DNA of 64,000 nucleotides, from the NCBI RefSeq assembly GCF_002736205.1, contig NZ_CP024091.1:3097555-3161554 (forward strand), given 5' to 3'. A model generated the notes under the pieces. It worked only from the letters and a program-made list of their open reading frames with translations. It had not been told where the DNA came from and did not search any database. This stretch comes from Pedobacter ginsengisoli. GTDB lineage: Bacteria; Bacteroidota; Bacteroidia; Sphingobacteriales; Sphingobacteriaceae. The translations under genes and the position numbers were made by a program. Each line of letters starts with the position of its first letter. Position 1 is the first letter of the stretch. Positions 1-7,589 of this stretch are shown piece by piece.

Positions 1-63
1 AACGAATGGGGCTATTCTAATGCATTAGCTAAATTCGTAGAGTACTACGGAAACTTAAAGTAA
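1..63 (+). CDS. gap: Glyceraldehyde-3-phosphate dehydrogenase, C-terminal end (partial)
   Basis: The window opens inside a reading frame of 20 codons and a TAA stop. It begins with NEWGYS, the conserved segment near the end of GAPDH where the C-terminal helix starts; the following ALAKFVEYYGNLK fits that helix. GAPDH oxidises glyceraldehyde 3-phosphate to 1,3-bisphosphoglycerate in glycolysis, in the cytoplasm. Only about 20 of roughly 330 residues are here, so the call rests on one signature, but that signature is very specific. A rho-independent terminator follows, so this is the last gene of its transcript. Confidence 0.85.
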   Translation, partial: NEWGYSNALAKFVEYYGNLK

Positions 64-96
64 AACCCGTTCATACAGGTTTATATTTGGTTAGAT

Positions 97-130
97 AAGG
101 GATGTGCGTGGATGCGACATCCCTTTCTTT
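97..130 (+). terminator. Rho-independent terminator after gap
   Basis: Perfect 9-bp stem AAGGGATGT (97-105) with ACATCCCTT (117-125), an 11-nt loop and a following T-rich tract. It lies 34 bp after the gap stop codon. Confidence 0.8.
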
Positions 131-271
131 GTTTCAATCCATCGATCAAGCTGTAGTTCAATACATTAGATATACTTCAAGCATGAAATGATTAATAATC
201 CTGTTAATTATAATTCCTACTCTAATAGCTAAAAGTATGCTTTTAAAACATATAAGGTGGATTGGCAACCA

Positions 272-1015
272 CTACTTCACTTTAAAGTTGAAAACAATTA
301 CACCAATTTGAATATCAGGGGCAGTTTCTGATGAGACTAAATGAGCACGCATTAAAGCCTCTTCACATTTCCGCCATAATTCCTTATCGTTTAACGTAGT
401 CCCTTTAACACCTGCCGTAGCATCGATCACGTTACCGCTTTTTTCTATTTTAATCCGAACAGCTATTTTTCCTGTTTTTTGCTCATCATCTTCTGGTACA
501 ATTAAATCGGTAAACTTTCTAAATCCAACTGGTGTTTCAATTCTGCTATCATCTTTTTTAGTTGGAATTTTTATGGGTATTGAAGGGTCCTTTGGGTAAA
601 CAATAACCTTATTTATATTCTTACCTACAATCACCGTGATGAGAATATTACTTTCAATGTTTTCATAACGAAAGATGCTTGTATATGTGCCATTTTTGGG
701 TTTGATTAGTTGAAAGTTTAAACTAATTAATTCGCCAAGAATTGAGTTGTACATTCCAATGTACTCATTCCAGCTGACTACAACTACCTTGTCAAGTTCA
801 TAACCAACTGAATATGTAAATTCACCTTTACCATAATCATAAATGTTTTTATAGCTATTAGTTTTACTAAAGTCTTTATTTTTTAAATATTCTGTAATAT
901 GTTGCTTAGAAGTGCCAAGTAATGCTATACCCTCACCTAGAGTTTGAATTCTATCTTGGGCGTAAGAAACTGATATATTTACGAATAGAACAAATAATAT
1001 TAACAGCGTTTTCAT
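272..1015 (-). CDS. Secreted protein with TonB C-terminal-like domain
   Basis: A 247-residue protein starting with a signal peptide (about residues 1-19, ending SVSYAQ), so it is exported to the periplasm. The last 80 residues or so (GKIAVRIKIEKSGNV..., then an LWRKCEEALMRA helix, ending in a β-strand VIVFNFKVK) have the βαβ pattern of TonB/TolA C-terminal domains, as in many Bacteroidota envelope proteins. The middle (about 20-165) is not recognised. It has no N-terminal anchor beyond the signal peptide and no proline-rich spacer, so it is unlikely to be a working TonB. Its neighbours, a terminator on one side and a decayed integrase on the other, give no functional clue. The fold assignment is moderate; the function is unknown. 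Confidence 0.6.
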   Translation of the reverse strand: MKTLLILFVLFVNISVSYAQDRIQTLGEGIALLGTSKQHITEYLKNKDFSKTNSYKNIYDYGKGEFTYSVGYELDKVVVVSWNEYIGMYNSILGELISLNFQLIKPKNGTYTSIFRYENIESNILITVIVGKNINKVIVYPKDPSIPIKIPTKKDDSRIETPVGFRKFTDLIVPEDDEQKTGKIAVRIKIEKSGNVIDATAGVKGTTLNDKELWRKCEEALMRAHLVSSETAPDIQIGVIVFNFKVK

Positions 1016-1365
1016 TTAATTTCTACATGGAGGGTCAAAAACTGATGATTCACTTGAAAAACATCCCTTTAGGATAAAAATATCTATAAGATAAAAATAG
1101 ATTTTGCAGGATTACCTGAATTTTTCTTATTAACAATATTAGTAAAGATTGTAAAAACAATTGAAAATACAATTACAACTATTGCGGTTGGCTTTGCTGT
1201 ATCAGTAAAATCTGTTATCGTAAGTAGAATTTTGAGAAGCATAAAGTAAACTTAATCATTTTCCTCCTCAACAGAATACATATTTAAATAGAATAGATAA
1301 TCACTTAGATTATTGACGTATAATACCTCATTATCTAACAAATAGAACATCAATTTAGCACCTTA
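1016..1365. other. 350-bp stretch without an intact gene; holds a start-less reading frame
   Basis: AT-rich DNA. On the plus strand, 1073-1249 is open for 58 codons and ends in TAA. The inferred peptide is hydrophobic and protein-like (IDFAGLPEFFLLTILVKIVK, then TTIAVGFAVSV), but TAG stands directly before it and no ATG, GTG or TTG lies near its 5' end. It could be the tail of a decayed small membrane protein. GATAAAAAT occurs twice near 1073-1099. No RNA gene, repeat array or clear promoter was seen. Confidence 0.4.
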
Positions 1366-1845
1366 TTATTTCAGATTAAATTCATAATCCTCCACTAATC
1401 GAGTTGATTGAAGGTATATCTCTGTGGTACCTATACTGCTATGGTTTGCTCTTTCCTTTATAAGATAATGGTCTACCCCATTGTTGAATTGATGCCTAAT
1501 GGAAGTATGCTTTTGCTCATATAACGTTCTTCCTGCAAATTGTGGATAAGCCTTCCTAAACCTCCTCATCAATGTTCCAAGCTCCTTAAAAGAATGTGGT
1601 TTACCAGATTTAAATACATTGTGCCCACCGAATAGCCACAAACCTCCTTCAATAGTTATCCCCCTTGAGATGGTATTCTCTCTTATAATTGATATAAGCT
1701 CTACTGCTTTAGAGGAAAGAACTACAGTTCTTACTGTATCGTTTTTCTTATTAGTTACTTGTAATAATCCCTTTTCTAAATCGATGTTCTTCACTTGCAA
1801 CAACTAGCTAGATTCAAACTAAGGAGTAGCATGTGTTAATAATTC
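1366..1845 (-). pseudogene. Decayed tyrosine recombinase (phage-type integrase), C-terminal part
   Basis: The 145 codons from 1803 to 1366 match the C-terminal catalytic domain of tyrosine recombinases: SIRHQF supplies the second catalytic Arg and a His, ANHSSIGTT matches the usual LGHSSIxTT box, and the nucleophile Tyr follows in EIYLQS. The N-terminal DNA-binding domain and the first catalytic Arg (in TGxRxSE) are missing. Upstream in the same frame the codons read LLTHATP, stop, FESS, stop, LLQV, which resembles the usual LLYATGxRxSELLxL segment broken by two TAG codons (1819-1821 and 1804-1806). The only start after the stops is a TTG. I read it as a broken remnant of an integrated element. 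No att sites or partner genes were found. Confidence 0.7.
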
Positions 1846-1927
1846 TGCTACTTGTATTACAATGTAGGAATTAAAATCCTGTATAACAGAAACTTTCCCT
1901 TTCTTTGGTCAGTTGTTAATTAGAAAT

Positions 1928-2467
1928 CTAGCTTTTATTCTCCCAATCTGATTTTTTCAATTCAAACCAATCTATCGGATCACCTTCATAGTCAAAAGTC
2001 TCTCGCAAGTCAAAGCCTAATTTAGCCAATACCTTTTTTGAATTTACATTATTCGGGTCTGTTATTGCATAAATTTTGTCAATATTGAGATTTTTAAATC
2101 CAAAATCCAATATTACGGTAGACGCTTCGGTAGCAAAACCTCTGCCCCAATGTTTTCTTTTAAACCTATAGCCAAGCTCGTAGAAATTAAAGTGATTATT
2201 CAAAAGTTCTCTAAAATATTTTAGCCCTGCCCAGCCGATACATTCATTAGTTACTTTGTCAACAACCGCCCAACGAGCAATTCCATTTTCTACATATTGC
2301 TTTTTTAGCATTTCAATCACTTTCCTTATTTCCTCAATAGATTTAACAGGATTATTTTCAATATACAAATGGACCTCTGGGTCAGAGTCCATTTCAAACA
2401 AATCATTTTCGTCTGAGTATTCTAACTCTCTCAAAATTAGTCGTTTTGTTTCTATAACTATATCCAT
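1928..2467 (-). CDS. GNAT-family N-acetyltransferase (RimJ/RimL-like)
   Basis: A 179-residue protein that opens with ETKRLILRELEYSDENDLF, the typical start of the RimJ/RimL-type acetyltransferase_3 family. The acetyl-CoA pyrophosphate-binding motif A is seen as KRKHWGRGFATEAS (R/Q-x-x-G-x-G/A), and the C-terminal NVNSKKVLAKLGF is the usual motif B. Such enzymes move an acetyl group from acetyl-CoA to an amine: a ribosomal protein N-terminus, an antibiotic or a small metabolite. The substrate cannot be read from the sequence. It is monocistronic and stands beside the decayed integrase in an accessory region. The start ATG at 2467 gives the normal family length. Confidence 0.85.
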   Translation of the reverse strand: MDIVIETKRLILRELEYSDENDLFEMDSDPEVHLYIENNPVKSIEEIRKVIEMLKKQYVENGIARWAVVDKVTNECIGWAGLKYFRELLNNHFNFYELGYRFKRKHWGRGFATEASTVILDFGFKNLNIDKIYAITDPNNVNSKKVLAKLGFDLRETFDYEGDPIDWFELKKSDWENKS

Positions 2468-2561
2468 TACGAATTGGCAAAGTTGTTTTTATCCACACCT
2501 AATTTACAAAAAAAGCCTATACACAAAGATTCTTAAACTAGCACCAAAAGGTAATAACCTG

Positions 2562-2774
2562 ATGAACGTAATTCCTTCAAGATTTATGGAGGGGGTTTTT
2601 GTCTTAAAAGGTACAGCAGTACCCAGGAGATACAGAAAAAAAGGAGTATATCAAATTATGAAGTGCTACATTTTGAAAGATAAAGCTAAAGATGCTTTTA
2701 AGTTTCTAGCAGACAAAGGCTATATAGAATATTACATTCAAATAGCTTCTGCTCACCGCCTGCGAATGGAGTGA
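2562..2774 (+). CDS. Possible small orphan ORF of unknown function
   Basis: From ATG 2562 there are 70 codons to TGA, encoding a basic peptide with alternating hydrophobic and charged residues (KCYILKDKAKDAFKFLADKG). A purine-rich GGAGGGGG lies inside it, just after a second ATG (2586), rather than before a start. I recognise no family. The frame stays open further upstream only as the antisense of the acetyltransferase gene, which argues for chance. It may be a remnant of the mobile element suggested by the broken integrase. Downstream DNA to 2992 holds no other convincing gene. Confidence 0.25.
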   Translation: MNVIPSRFMEGVFVLKGTAVPRRYRKKGVYQIMKCYILKDKAKDAFKFLADKGYIEYYIQIASAHRLRME

Positions 2775-2992
2775 AGGTGTCAACTGGAAAAGTACGCAAG
2801 TACGTCTGGCTTTGTGCAGAACCCACAGGTGTTTAATAGCACGAATACCCGCAATGCAGTTTGTAGATGGTCACTACACATATTTACCTTATAAACAAAT
2901 GACTAAAAGAGGGCTTTCCTCTCTTATGCACCAAAAGAGCGCAAGCCTGAATTTAGGAATGAAAATATCAGGCTGACCACAGGCATAAATCA

Positions 2993-3685
2993 CTATTGTT
3001 CATTATTTAGCAATTCTTTAAGGTCTGGCGTATCAAACACAAATTCGGGTTCCATATGAATGGGAGTATAATTAATCACAAGTGGAAAACGATGCGCTTG
3101 CTCAGCGGTCACCATAAGCGAATACCAACCCTTTTCAAAAATATCTTCAAATACAGCTATTCCCTGTGCCGGATCGATCAAATGAATCTGAAATGTGTAC
3201 GATTGGCCTTTGAAATTTGTAACATTAACACTATAAACATACTTACCAGTTTGCTTCACATTGTTAATCAAAGATACAGTCCTTTCCATTTCATTTACAA
3301 TCATCGTACTGTCGTTTAATGCAATCCTTCGTGGAGACCCATTAGAGGGGGAGTAGAGATAAAACTTTCCTTTGTACATATGAAGCCGTATCCAATTATG
3401 AGGTAGCTTACCCAGATCAATTGGTTGCCTCTCGGCCCTTTTGTATTTCTGGAGCGCCTTGATATCTACTAGATATGCTTTATCAGTGTTAGTATAGTCC
3501 AGACTTGTCAGTGCAGCAAAATATGGTGATTCCTTCCAGTTCTTGTCTATATACACAGAATGTCCCTCAGCATTTGGCTTCTTCAGAAAGATGGTATCAC
3601 GTTCTTCCTTTTCCTGCCCGGAACATATGTTTATAGAAAGAAGTATAGCCAGAATAAAGGCACCGCTGGACATTTGGTATTTCAT
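2993..3685 (-). CDS. Secreted protein of unknown function
   Basis: A 230-residue protein with a signal peptide (MSSGAFILAILLSINICSG, cleavage near residue 23), so probably periplasmic. The mature part is polar and β-rich (WIRLHMYKGKFYLYSPSNG, KYVYSVNVTNFKGQSYTFQI) with no cysteine pairs, catalytic motifs or repeats. No family is recognised. ATG at 3685 and an in-frame ATG four codons later are both possible starts; the second gives a tighter signal peptide. It is isolated from its neighbours by more than 100 bp on each side. Confidence 0.6.
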   Translation of the reverse strand: MKYQMSSGAFILAILLSINICSGQEKEERDTIFLKKPNAEGHSVYIDKNWKESPYFAALTSLDYTNTDKAYLVDIKALQKYKRAERQPIDLGKLPHNWIRLHMYKGKFYLYSPSNGSPRRIALNDSTMIVNEMERTVSLINNVKQTGKYVYSVNVTNFKGQSYTFQIHLIDPAQGIAVFEDIFEKGWYSLMVTAEQAHRFPLVINYTPIHMEPEFVFDTPDLKELLNNEQ

Positions 3686-3819
3686 GCTAACTAATATACG
3701 GACTTTTCAGCATGATAATCAAAGAGATATGATTGAGTATGCCGTGTCAATATCCAATATTTATTCCTGCCCATTCGCGGTCTAAGCAACCTTTTTACAA
3801 AGGGGTATGGATTGGAATA

Positions 3820-4212
3820 TTATGAAGATTGCCAACTTATATAACCTTTGTAATAAACCGCAATTGCCATTGGCAATAGTAAACTAGAGATCCAAATCCC
3901 CCAACAAATTATACGGGTTCGCTTAGTATTCCAGTGATGATTTATAAATTCATCATATATATTCTCATGCCTTCCCTTTGCTGCTAACACATAGTACAAT
4001 ATTATTAAGATAACAATGTTTAATGCAATGCTTACTACCCGGGTGTACGGGGTAAGATGTAGTACTGATTTATTGATTAGCAACCCAAGTAACATACATA
4101 TACCAAAGATGGTTAATTCCACTAATAATAGCGCTCTAAACCATCCATCCCAACTCTCAGGTTTGTCTTTATAAAAGTAGAGGAAACAGAAGTAATAAAA
4201 TCTTAGTAGCAT
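3820..4212 (-). CDS. Small integral membrane protein, unknown function
   Basis: A 130-residue protein with three probable membrane spans: LLLVELTIFGICMLLGLLI (about 28-46), VSIALNIVILIILYYVLAA (about 60-78) and ICWGIWISSLLLPMAIAVYY (about 101-120). The N-terminus is aromatic-rich (RFYYFCFLYFYKDKPESW). I recognise no family. It shares strand and general character with the next membrane gene upstream, 75 bp away, so the two may be co-transcribed. Confidence 0.55.
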   Translation of the reverse strand: MLLRFYYFCFLYFYKDKPESWDGWFRALLLVELTIFGICMLLGLLINKSVLHLTPYTRVVSIALNIVILIILYYVLAAKGRHENIYDEFINHHWNTKRTRIICWGIWISSLLLPMAIAVYYKGYISWQSS

Positions 4213-4287
4213 GCTGGTATAAATATAAGAAACTTATACTTTTCAAATCCCCCTTCGGCGTAAATGCACTAATGATACACCAAGACA

Positions 4288-4725
4288 TTACAACAACTTA
4301 AACATTGACATTGCGATGGCCAACAATATAAGAATTGGTGCCACAACCATAATGAATGTTACATAAATTAGATAAGCCCATTTGATAATAGGTGTTAATG
4401 CATTAAAGTCTTCAATCTTATCAGCGGCACTTTTGGATCGGTAAGCTTTTGTGAAATGATAAGATAGCCATGATAGAAAAGGTATTAAGGCTAGCCCAAA
4501 GACCAGATACAAATTCAGGTCTAAGTATTTAGTTGCTATAAACAGCCATAGGATGATCAGCATACCTATTGATGCATTAATAACCCTCATTCCTGAAAGC
4601 TCATTAAAATAACGACCCCATATCTTCCTCTGTACACATAAGGCAGAACTTTCTAAATTGTAGTAAAAGGTATGGATTGATTTCAATAGTTTATATAAAT
4701 GGTAGGTCAAATATAATGTTTTCAC
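4288..4725 (-). CDS. Small integral membrane protein, unknown function
   Basis: A 145-residue protein beginning at GTG 4725 with an amphipathic, Tyr-rich N-terminus and three probable membrane spans: ASIGMLIILWLFIATKYL (about 51-68), YLVFGLALIPFLSWLSYHF (about 73-91) and YLIYVTFIMVVAPILILLAI (about 118-137). No family is recognised. The 271 bp upstream carry an 11-bp-phased repeat array (4845-4888) in the position of a regulatory region. Confidence 0.5.
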   Translation of the reverse strand: MKTLYLTYHLYKLLKSIHTFYYNLESSALCVQRKIWGRYFNELSGMRVINASIGMLIILWLFIATKYLDLNLYLVFGLALIPFLSWLSYHFTKAYRSKSAADKIEDFNALTPIIKWAYLIYVTFIMVVAPILILLAIAMSMFKLL

Positions 4726-4844
4726 TAGAAAGTCTGGGGCATTCGCCTCTAGGGGTAAATTATCCTAAATGATTTTGATACTGGCGATCATCTTTCCAAC
4801 CGATGTGAGCTCTCTTACGTTTATAGCCATTACAACTTTATCAA

Positions 4845-4908
4845 AGTCCATGTTGAGTCCATGGTAAGTCCATGTCTAATCCATATTTTTACGATAAAAA
4901 CATGGAGT
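4845..4908. repeat. 11-bp-phased repeat array, four direct units plus one inverted
   Basis: The octamer AGTCCATG starts at 4845, 4856 and 4867, and a variant AATCCAT at 4878, giving an exact 11-bp period. On the minus strand the unit reads CATGGACTNNN. An inverted copy, CATGGAGT, lies at 4901-4908 on the plus strand. A period of 11 bp puts each unit on nearly the same face of the helix, as expected for a row of protein-binding sites. On the minus strand it is followed by a -7-like TAAAGTTG. The array lies 120-180 bp upstream of the membrane gene that starts at 4725. Confidence 0.75.
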
Positions 4909-4996
4909 TATCTTGCAATTTCAGTTATGTCATATTGGGATGTGGTACTAGCATAACTTTGCACAAAGCACGCATTCTACCCGCATATCAAAAAAA

Positions 4997-5572
4997 TTAT
5001 TTACGGACACGACTCAATGTTTCCTGAGACATCCCAAGATAAGAGGCTATATATCCAAGTGGAATTCTATTAAGTAAATATCCTTCATGAGATAAAAAAT
5101 GTTCGTATCGCTCTTTTGCAGATAATGTGCGTAAAGAAATTGCCTGTTCCTCTGATCTTACATAATATGTCTCAATCAGTTTTCTTCCAATATAATTGAA
5201 CTGTGGATGTTTTGTGTAGATTTCCTCCAGATGACTTTTACTCAATTGAAGAAGCTCGCAGTCCTCTACTGCTTCAAGGTATTCCACTGAAGGGTTTCCA
5301 GTAAAGAAGCTATTAACAGAAACAACAATATCATTCTCTATTAAGATCCAAGATACCTTTTCATTCCCATCAGAATCGATATAAAAACTTCGTAAAGCAC
5401 CAGACTTGATAAAATAAGCATGTTTACTAATATCCCCTGGCAAGAGCAAATATGTCTTCTTACAAACATTCAATGTTTTACTTTTTGAGAGAATATCAGA
5501 AATAACATCATCATTAATTGACTGGATAGCAAGAAGCTTTTTAAAAATTGAAGAATGGATATCATCAGCCAT
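4997..5572 (-). CDS. Crp/Fnr-family transcriptional regulator
   Basis: A protein of 191 residues from ATG 5572; a longer frame with 14 extra residues from 5614 is less likely because MADDIHSSIFKKLLAIQSI is the normal family start. It has an N-terminal cyclic-nucleotide-binding β-barrel (KTYLLLPGDISKHAYFIKSG, SWILIENDIVVSVNSFF), a long dimerisation helix, and a C-terminal winged helix-turn-helix with the recognition motif IASYLGMSQETLSRVRK. It lacks an Fnr-type N-terminal cysteine cluster. It is likely a sensor-regulator responding to a small ligand that cannot be named. It is divergent from the membrane gene at 5646, its probable target. Confidence 0.85.
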   Translation of the reverse strand: MADDIHSSIFKKLLAIQSINDDVISDILSKSKTLNVCKKTYLLLPGDISKHAYFIKSGALRSFYIDSDGNEKVSWILIENDIVVSVNSFFTGNPSVEYLEAVEDCELLQLSKSHLEEIYTKHPQFNYIGRKLIETYYVRSEEQAISLRTLSAKERYEHFLSHEGYLLNRIPLGYIASYLGMSQETLSRVRK

Positions 5573-5645
5573 ATCTTTTTTGATTTTTGTCAAAAGTAGA
5601 GTAAAACTAATCATTTAACTTGCCCAAATCAATATCAGATCAATT

Positions 5646-6059
5646 ATGAAAATAGACAACTGCATCATTAACAAATTAACCTTTATGAAGGTAATTTTCC
5701 CCCTATTTTACGGATTTTTTGTAGTGGCATTAGGCGACAAACTTTCATTCCCAATGTTTGCCTATCTTTTGATAGCCCTGTTAAATCTTGAGACATCGGC
5801 ACTAGGGATTATTGGATATGGGAGTATCTTCTATCTCATGTTTACCGGCTTTTATCACTTCGACAAAAATTGGAATTATCGATGGACAATAGTTTGCAGT
5901 TTGGCACTCGTACTCTTAACTGCAATACCGATATATTGCAACATCATTAATGGTGGCCGCTACGTATTTATTTTCATTGCAATTGCACTACTGATGGCTG
6001 CATTTGTTATATACGGAAGTATTTTAGGCCTTCGTATATTAAAGTTTGCAAAAGAGTAA
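5646..6059 (+). CDS. Small membrane protein, divergent from the Crp/Fnr gene
   Basis: A 137-residue protein with four probable membrane spans: VIFPLFYGFFVVALG, FAYLLIALLNLETSALGIIG, WTIVCSLALVLLTAIPIYC and YVFIFIAIALLMAAFVIYGS. The ATG at 5646 or a second in-frame ATG 13 codons later (MKVIFPLF) may be the start. No family is recognised. The 73-bp divergent gap to the Crp/Fnr gene suggests that the regulator controls it. Confidence 0.55.
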   Translation: MKIDNCIINKLTFMKVIFPLFYGFFVVALGDKLSFPMFAYLLIALLNLETSALGIIGYGSIFYLMFTGFYHFDKNWNYRWTIVCSLALVLLTAIPIYCNIINGGRYVFIFIAIALLMAAFVIYGSILGLRILKFAKE

Positions 6060-6071
6060 TATAGTTTACTT

Positions 6072-6566
6072 TCATTCTCCAGATTCATATGTAAAAACCA
6101 TTTTATGAATATCGTAACTTATCTCTTCATGTACCATTGTTTTACTTTTCTCTGGTAAGAATTTGAAACCGACAGACTCATAACATCTGATTGCCGCATA
6201 ATTCTTTTCCCCTGTAAAAAGTTCAACAGTATTAGTGTTATAAAGTCGCTTAGATTCTTCTACTAGGAGTTCTATAAAATATCTACCCAATCCTTGACCC
6301 CGAAGACTTGGCTCCCCTATTAGAATCCTGGCTAGTCTGGGGTAGCCACTTTCCTGAGCGATAATCTCGCCAAATGAAAATGGCAAACCATCCTGAGTAT
6401 ATCCTATATAAAAGCAGCGATCTGAATGTTTAATTCTGTAGTCTACTATTTGTTGTTCAATAAGAGGGAAAGTAAAATCTGTACCGGAAAATTGAAGCAG
6501 AAGTTCAGCATCGGTTACCCAATTCTTCAATAATTTAAAATCTGAACTTTTGTAAGGTTTGAGCAT
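6072..6566 (-). CDS. GNAT-family N-acetyltransferase
   Basis: A 164-residue single-domain acetyltransferase. The acetyl-CoA loop is SLRGQGLGRYFIELLVEE (R/Q-x-x-G-x-G/A motif), preceded by strand ARILIGEP, and the C-terminal NYAAIRCYESVGFK is the standard motif B. The N-terminal LKPYKSSDFKLLKNW is typical of this family. The substrate is unknown. It is convergent with the membrane gene ending at 6059, leaving only 12 bp between the stops. Confidence 0.8.
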   Translation of the reverse strand: MLKPYKSSDFKLLKNWVTDAELLLQFSGTDFTFPLIEQQIVDYRIKHSDRCFYIGYTQDGLPFSFGEIIAQESGYPRLARILIGEPSLRGQGLGRYFIELLVEESKRLYNTNTVELFTGEKNYAAIRCYESVGFKFLPEKSKTMVHEEISYDIHKMVFTYESGE

Positions 6567-6620
6567 CTCTTAATATAAAGTGGTATTATTTTTTCCTAAT
6601 ACCAATGTTACGAAGATATA

Positions 6621-6651
6621 TTTGGATATTTAATGTCAGAATTTAACTTTG
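6621..6651 (+). promoter_or_regulatory. Bacteroidota-type σ promoter for the lipoprotein gene
   Basis: TTTG at 6621-6624, a 19-bp spacer, then TAACTTTG at 6644-6651. This is a full match to the Bacteroidota housekeeping consensus TTTG-N19-TAnnTTTG. Transcription would begin near 6657, about 28 nt before the ATG at 6685. Confidence 0.75.
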
Positions 6652-6684
6652 TTCTAACCAAAATATTTCTTTATCTCAAAATTT

Positions 6685-7494
6685 ATGAAAACTATTTTCT
6701 ACGCCCTTTTAACAACCGTTGTTTTCTCAGCCTGTCAAGGCAATAAAGAAAATGCCGCAACTTACTCGCCAAGAGTATTAACTGCAACAGAAAAATTCAA
6801 CTATTATCCTGAAACTAGAGGCGACACCTTAGCGCTTATTACTGCCGAAGGTGATAAAAAAGCAGCTGAAGAAGCAACAGAGGTTTTTAGTGTAAAATAC
6901 AAAGATACCGTTATTCAAATCCAAACAAATCCAGCCGATAAAGCCTCTGCAATAGGCAAATTTTCTACTGCTGAATATGTAAACACTCAAAAAACTACTT
7001 TATTGGTTCAAATTGCAGATAATTCAGGCCTCGAAGCTCCTGTTTATCTAATTAGCATAGCTGATAAAAAACCTGAAGTAATTAGCCTTTACAGAGCATC
7101 TAAGGGTAAAAATGATAAAGTATATACCAAAGGAATTATCAAAACCGGCAGAGACGGTTATTTAGTTAATAACGACTTCTTTGTTACAAATGTTAACGCC
7201 AAAGTTTTCTTAATTAAAAGACAAAATGAAGATGAAAGAATCCAGGGTGAGTTTATGCTAAAATCTCCTGATAAGCAAACACTGGCTTTCCTTTGCGAAA
7301 AATCATTCTTTCAGGTTCATTATCCAACAGGAAAAGTTTTTGATCAAGCTTTGAAAACTATACCTACTGCAAAAGGGAATGAACTATTTGTGTGGATTCA
7401 GGAGAACTATAAATGGGATAGAGATAAAGAAGGGATATCACATTTAATACCCAGCGACAACGATAAAATTGTTGACTTAAAATCGTTCAAATAA
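6685..7494 (+). CDS. Lipoprotein of unknown function
   Basis: A 269-residue protein with a lipoprotein signal peptide (lipobox VFSAC, Cys near residue 17), so it is lipidated and held in the envelope. The mature part shows three- or four-stranded repeats such as YPETRGDTLALITAEGDKK and KTTLLVQIADNSGLEAPVYL, and no catalytic motif I recognise. A clear promoter (6621-6651) and a strong terminator (7514-7556) make it a single-gene transcript. The function is unknown. Confidence 0.65.
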   Translation: MKTIFYALLTTVVFSACQGNKENAATYSPRVLTATEKFNYYPETRGDTLALITAEGDKKAAEEATEVFSVKYKDTVIQIQTNPADKASAIGKFSTAEYVNTQKTTLLVQIADNSGLEAPVYLISIADKKPEVISLYRASKGKNDKVYTKGIIKTGRDGYLVNNDFFVTNVNAKVFLIKRQNEDERIQGEFMLKSPDKQTLAFLCEKSFFQVHYPTGKVFDQALKTIPTAKGNELFVWIQENYKWDRDKEGISHLIPSDNDKIVDLKSFK

Positions 7495-7513
7495 ATATCA
7501 CAAATTTAGATTA

Positions 7514-7556
7514 AAAAAAGCGCCTGTATCTTCATCTATGATACAGGCGCTTTTTT
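7514..7556 (+). terminator. Strong rho-independent terminator
   Basis: A perfect 17-bp inverted repeat (7514-7530 and 7540-7556) around the core GCGCCTGTATC with a 9-nt loop and A/T flanks, so it can work on both strands. The same left arm (A-run then GCGCCTGTAT) appears in the terminator at 35490. Confidence 0.9.
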
Positions 7557-7589
7557 ATGTAAATTAGATCTACAAAATAAAAAAACTGC

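Noticed and set aside
1541..2497. Single TTATCCACA sites at 1541-1549 (minus) and 2489-2497 as an origin
   Set aside because: Isolated perfect boxes about 950 bp apart, one inside a pseudogene, without AT-rich unwinding region or dnaA nearby.
2944..2974. Inverted repeat AGCCTGA...TCAGGCT after the secreted-protein gene
   Set aside because: 7-bp arms with a 17-nt loop and no T-tract on the minus strand; too weak to call a terminator.
4845..4908. Possible CRISPR array
   Set aside because: Units of 8 bp with 3-bp gaps and no cas genes; far below CRISPR repeat and spacer size.
4952..4966. Plus-strand TAACTTTG with nearby CTTTG/CAAAG dyad
   Set aside because: Fits a -7 box, but no -33 element is at the right distance and transcription would run antisense into the Crp/Fnr gene with no ORF.
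272..6566. Complete genomic island or prophage
   Set aside because: Only a broken integrase is found; no att repeats, phage structural genes, tRNA target or sharp boundary.
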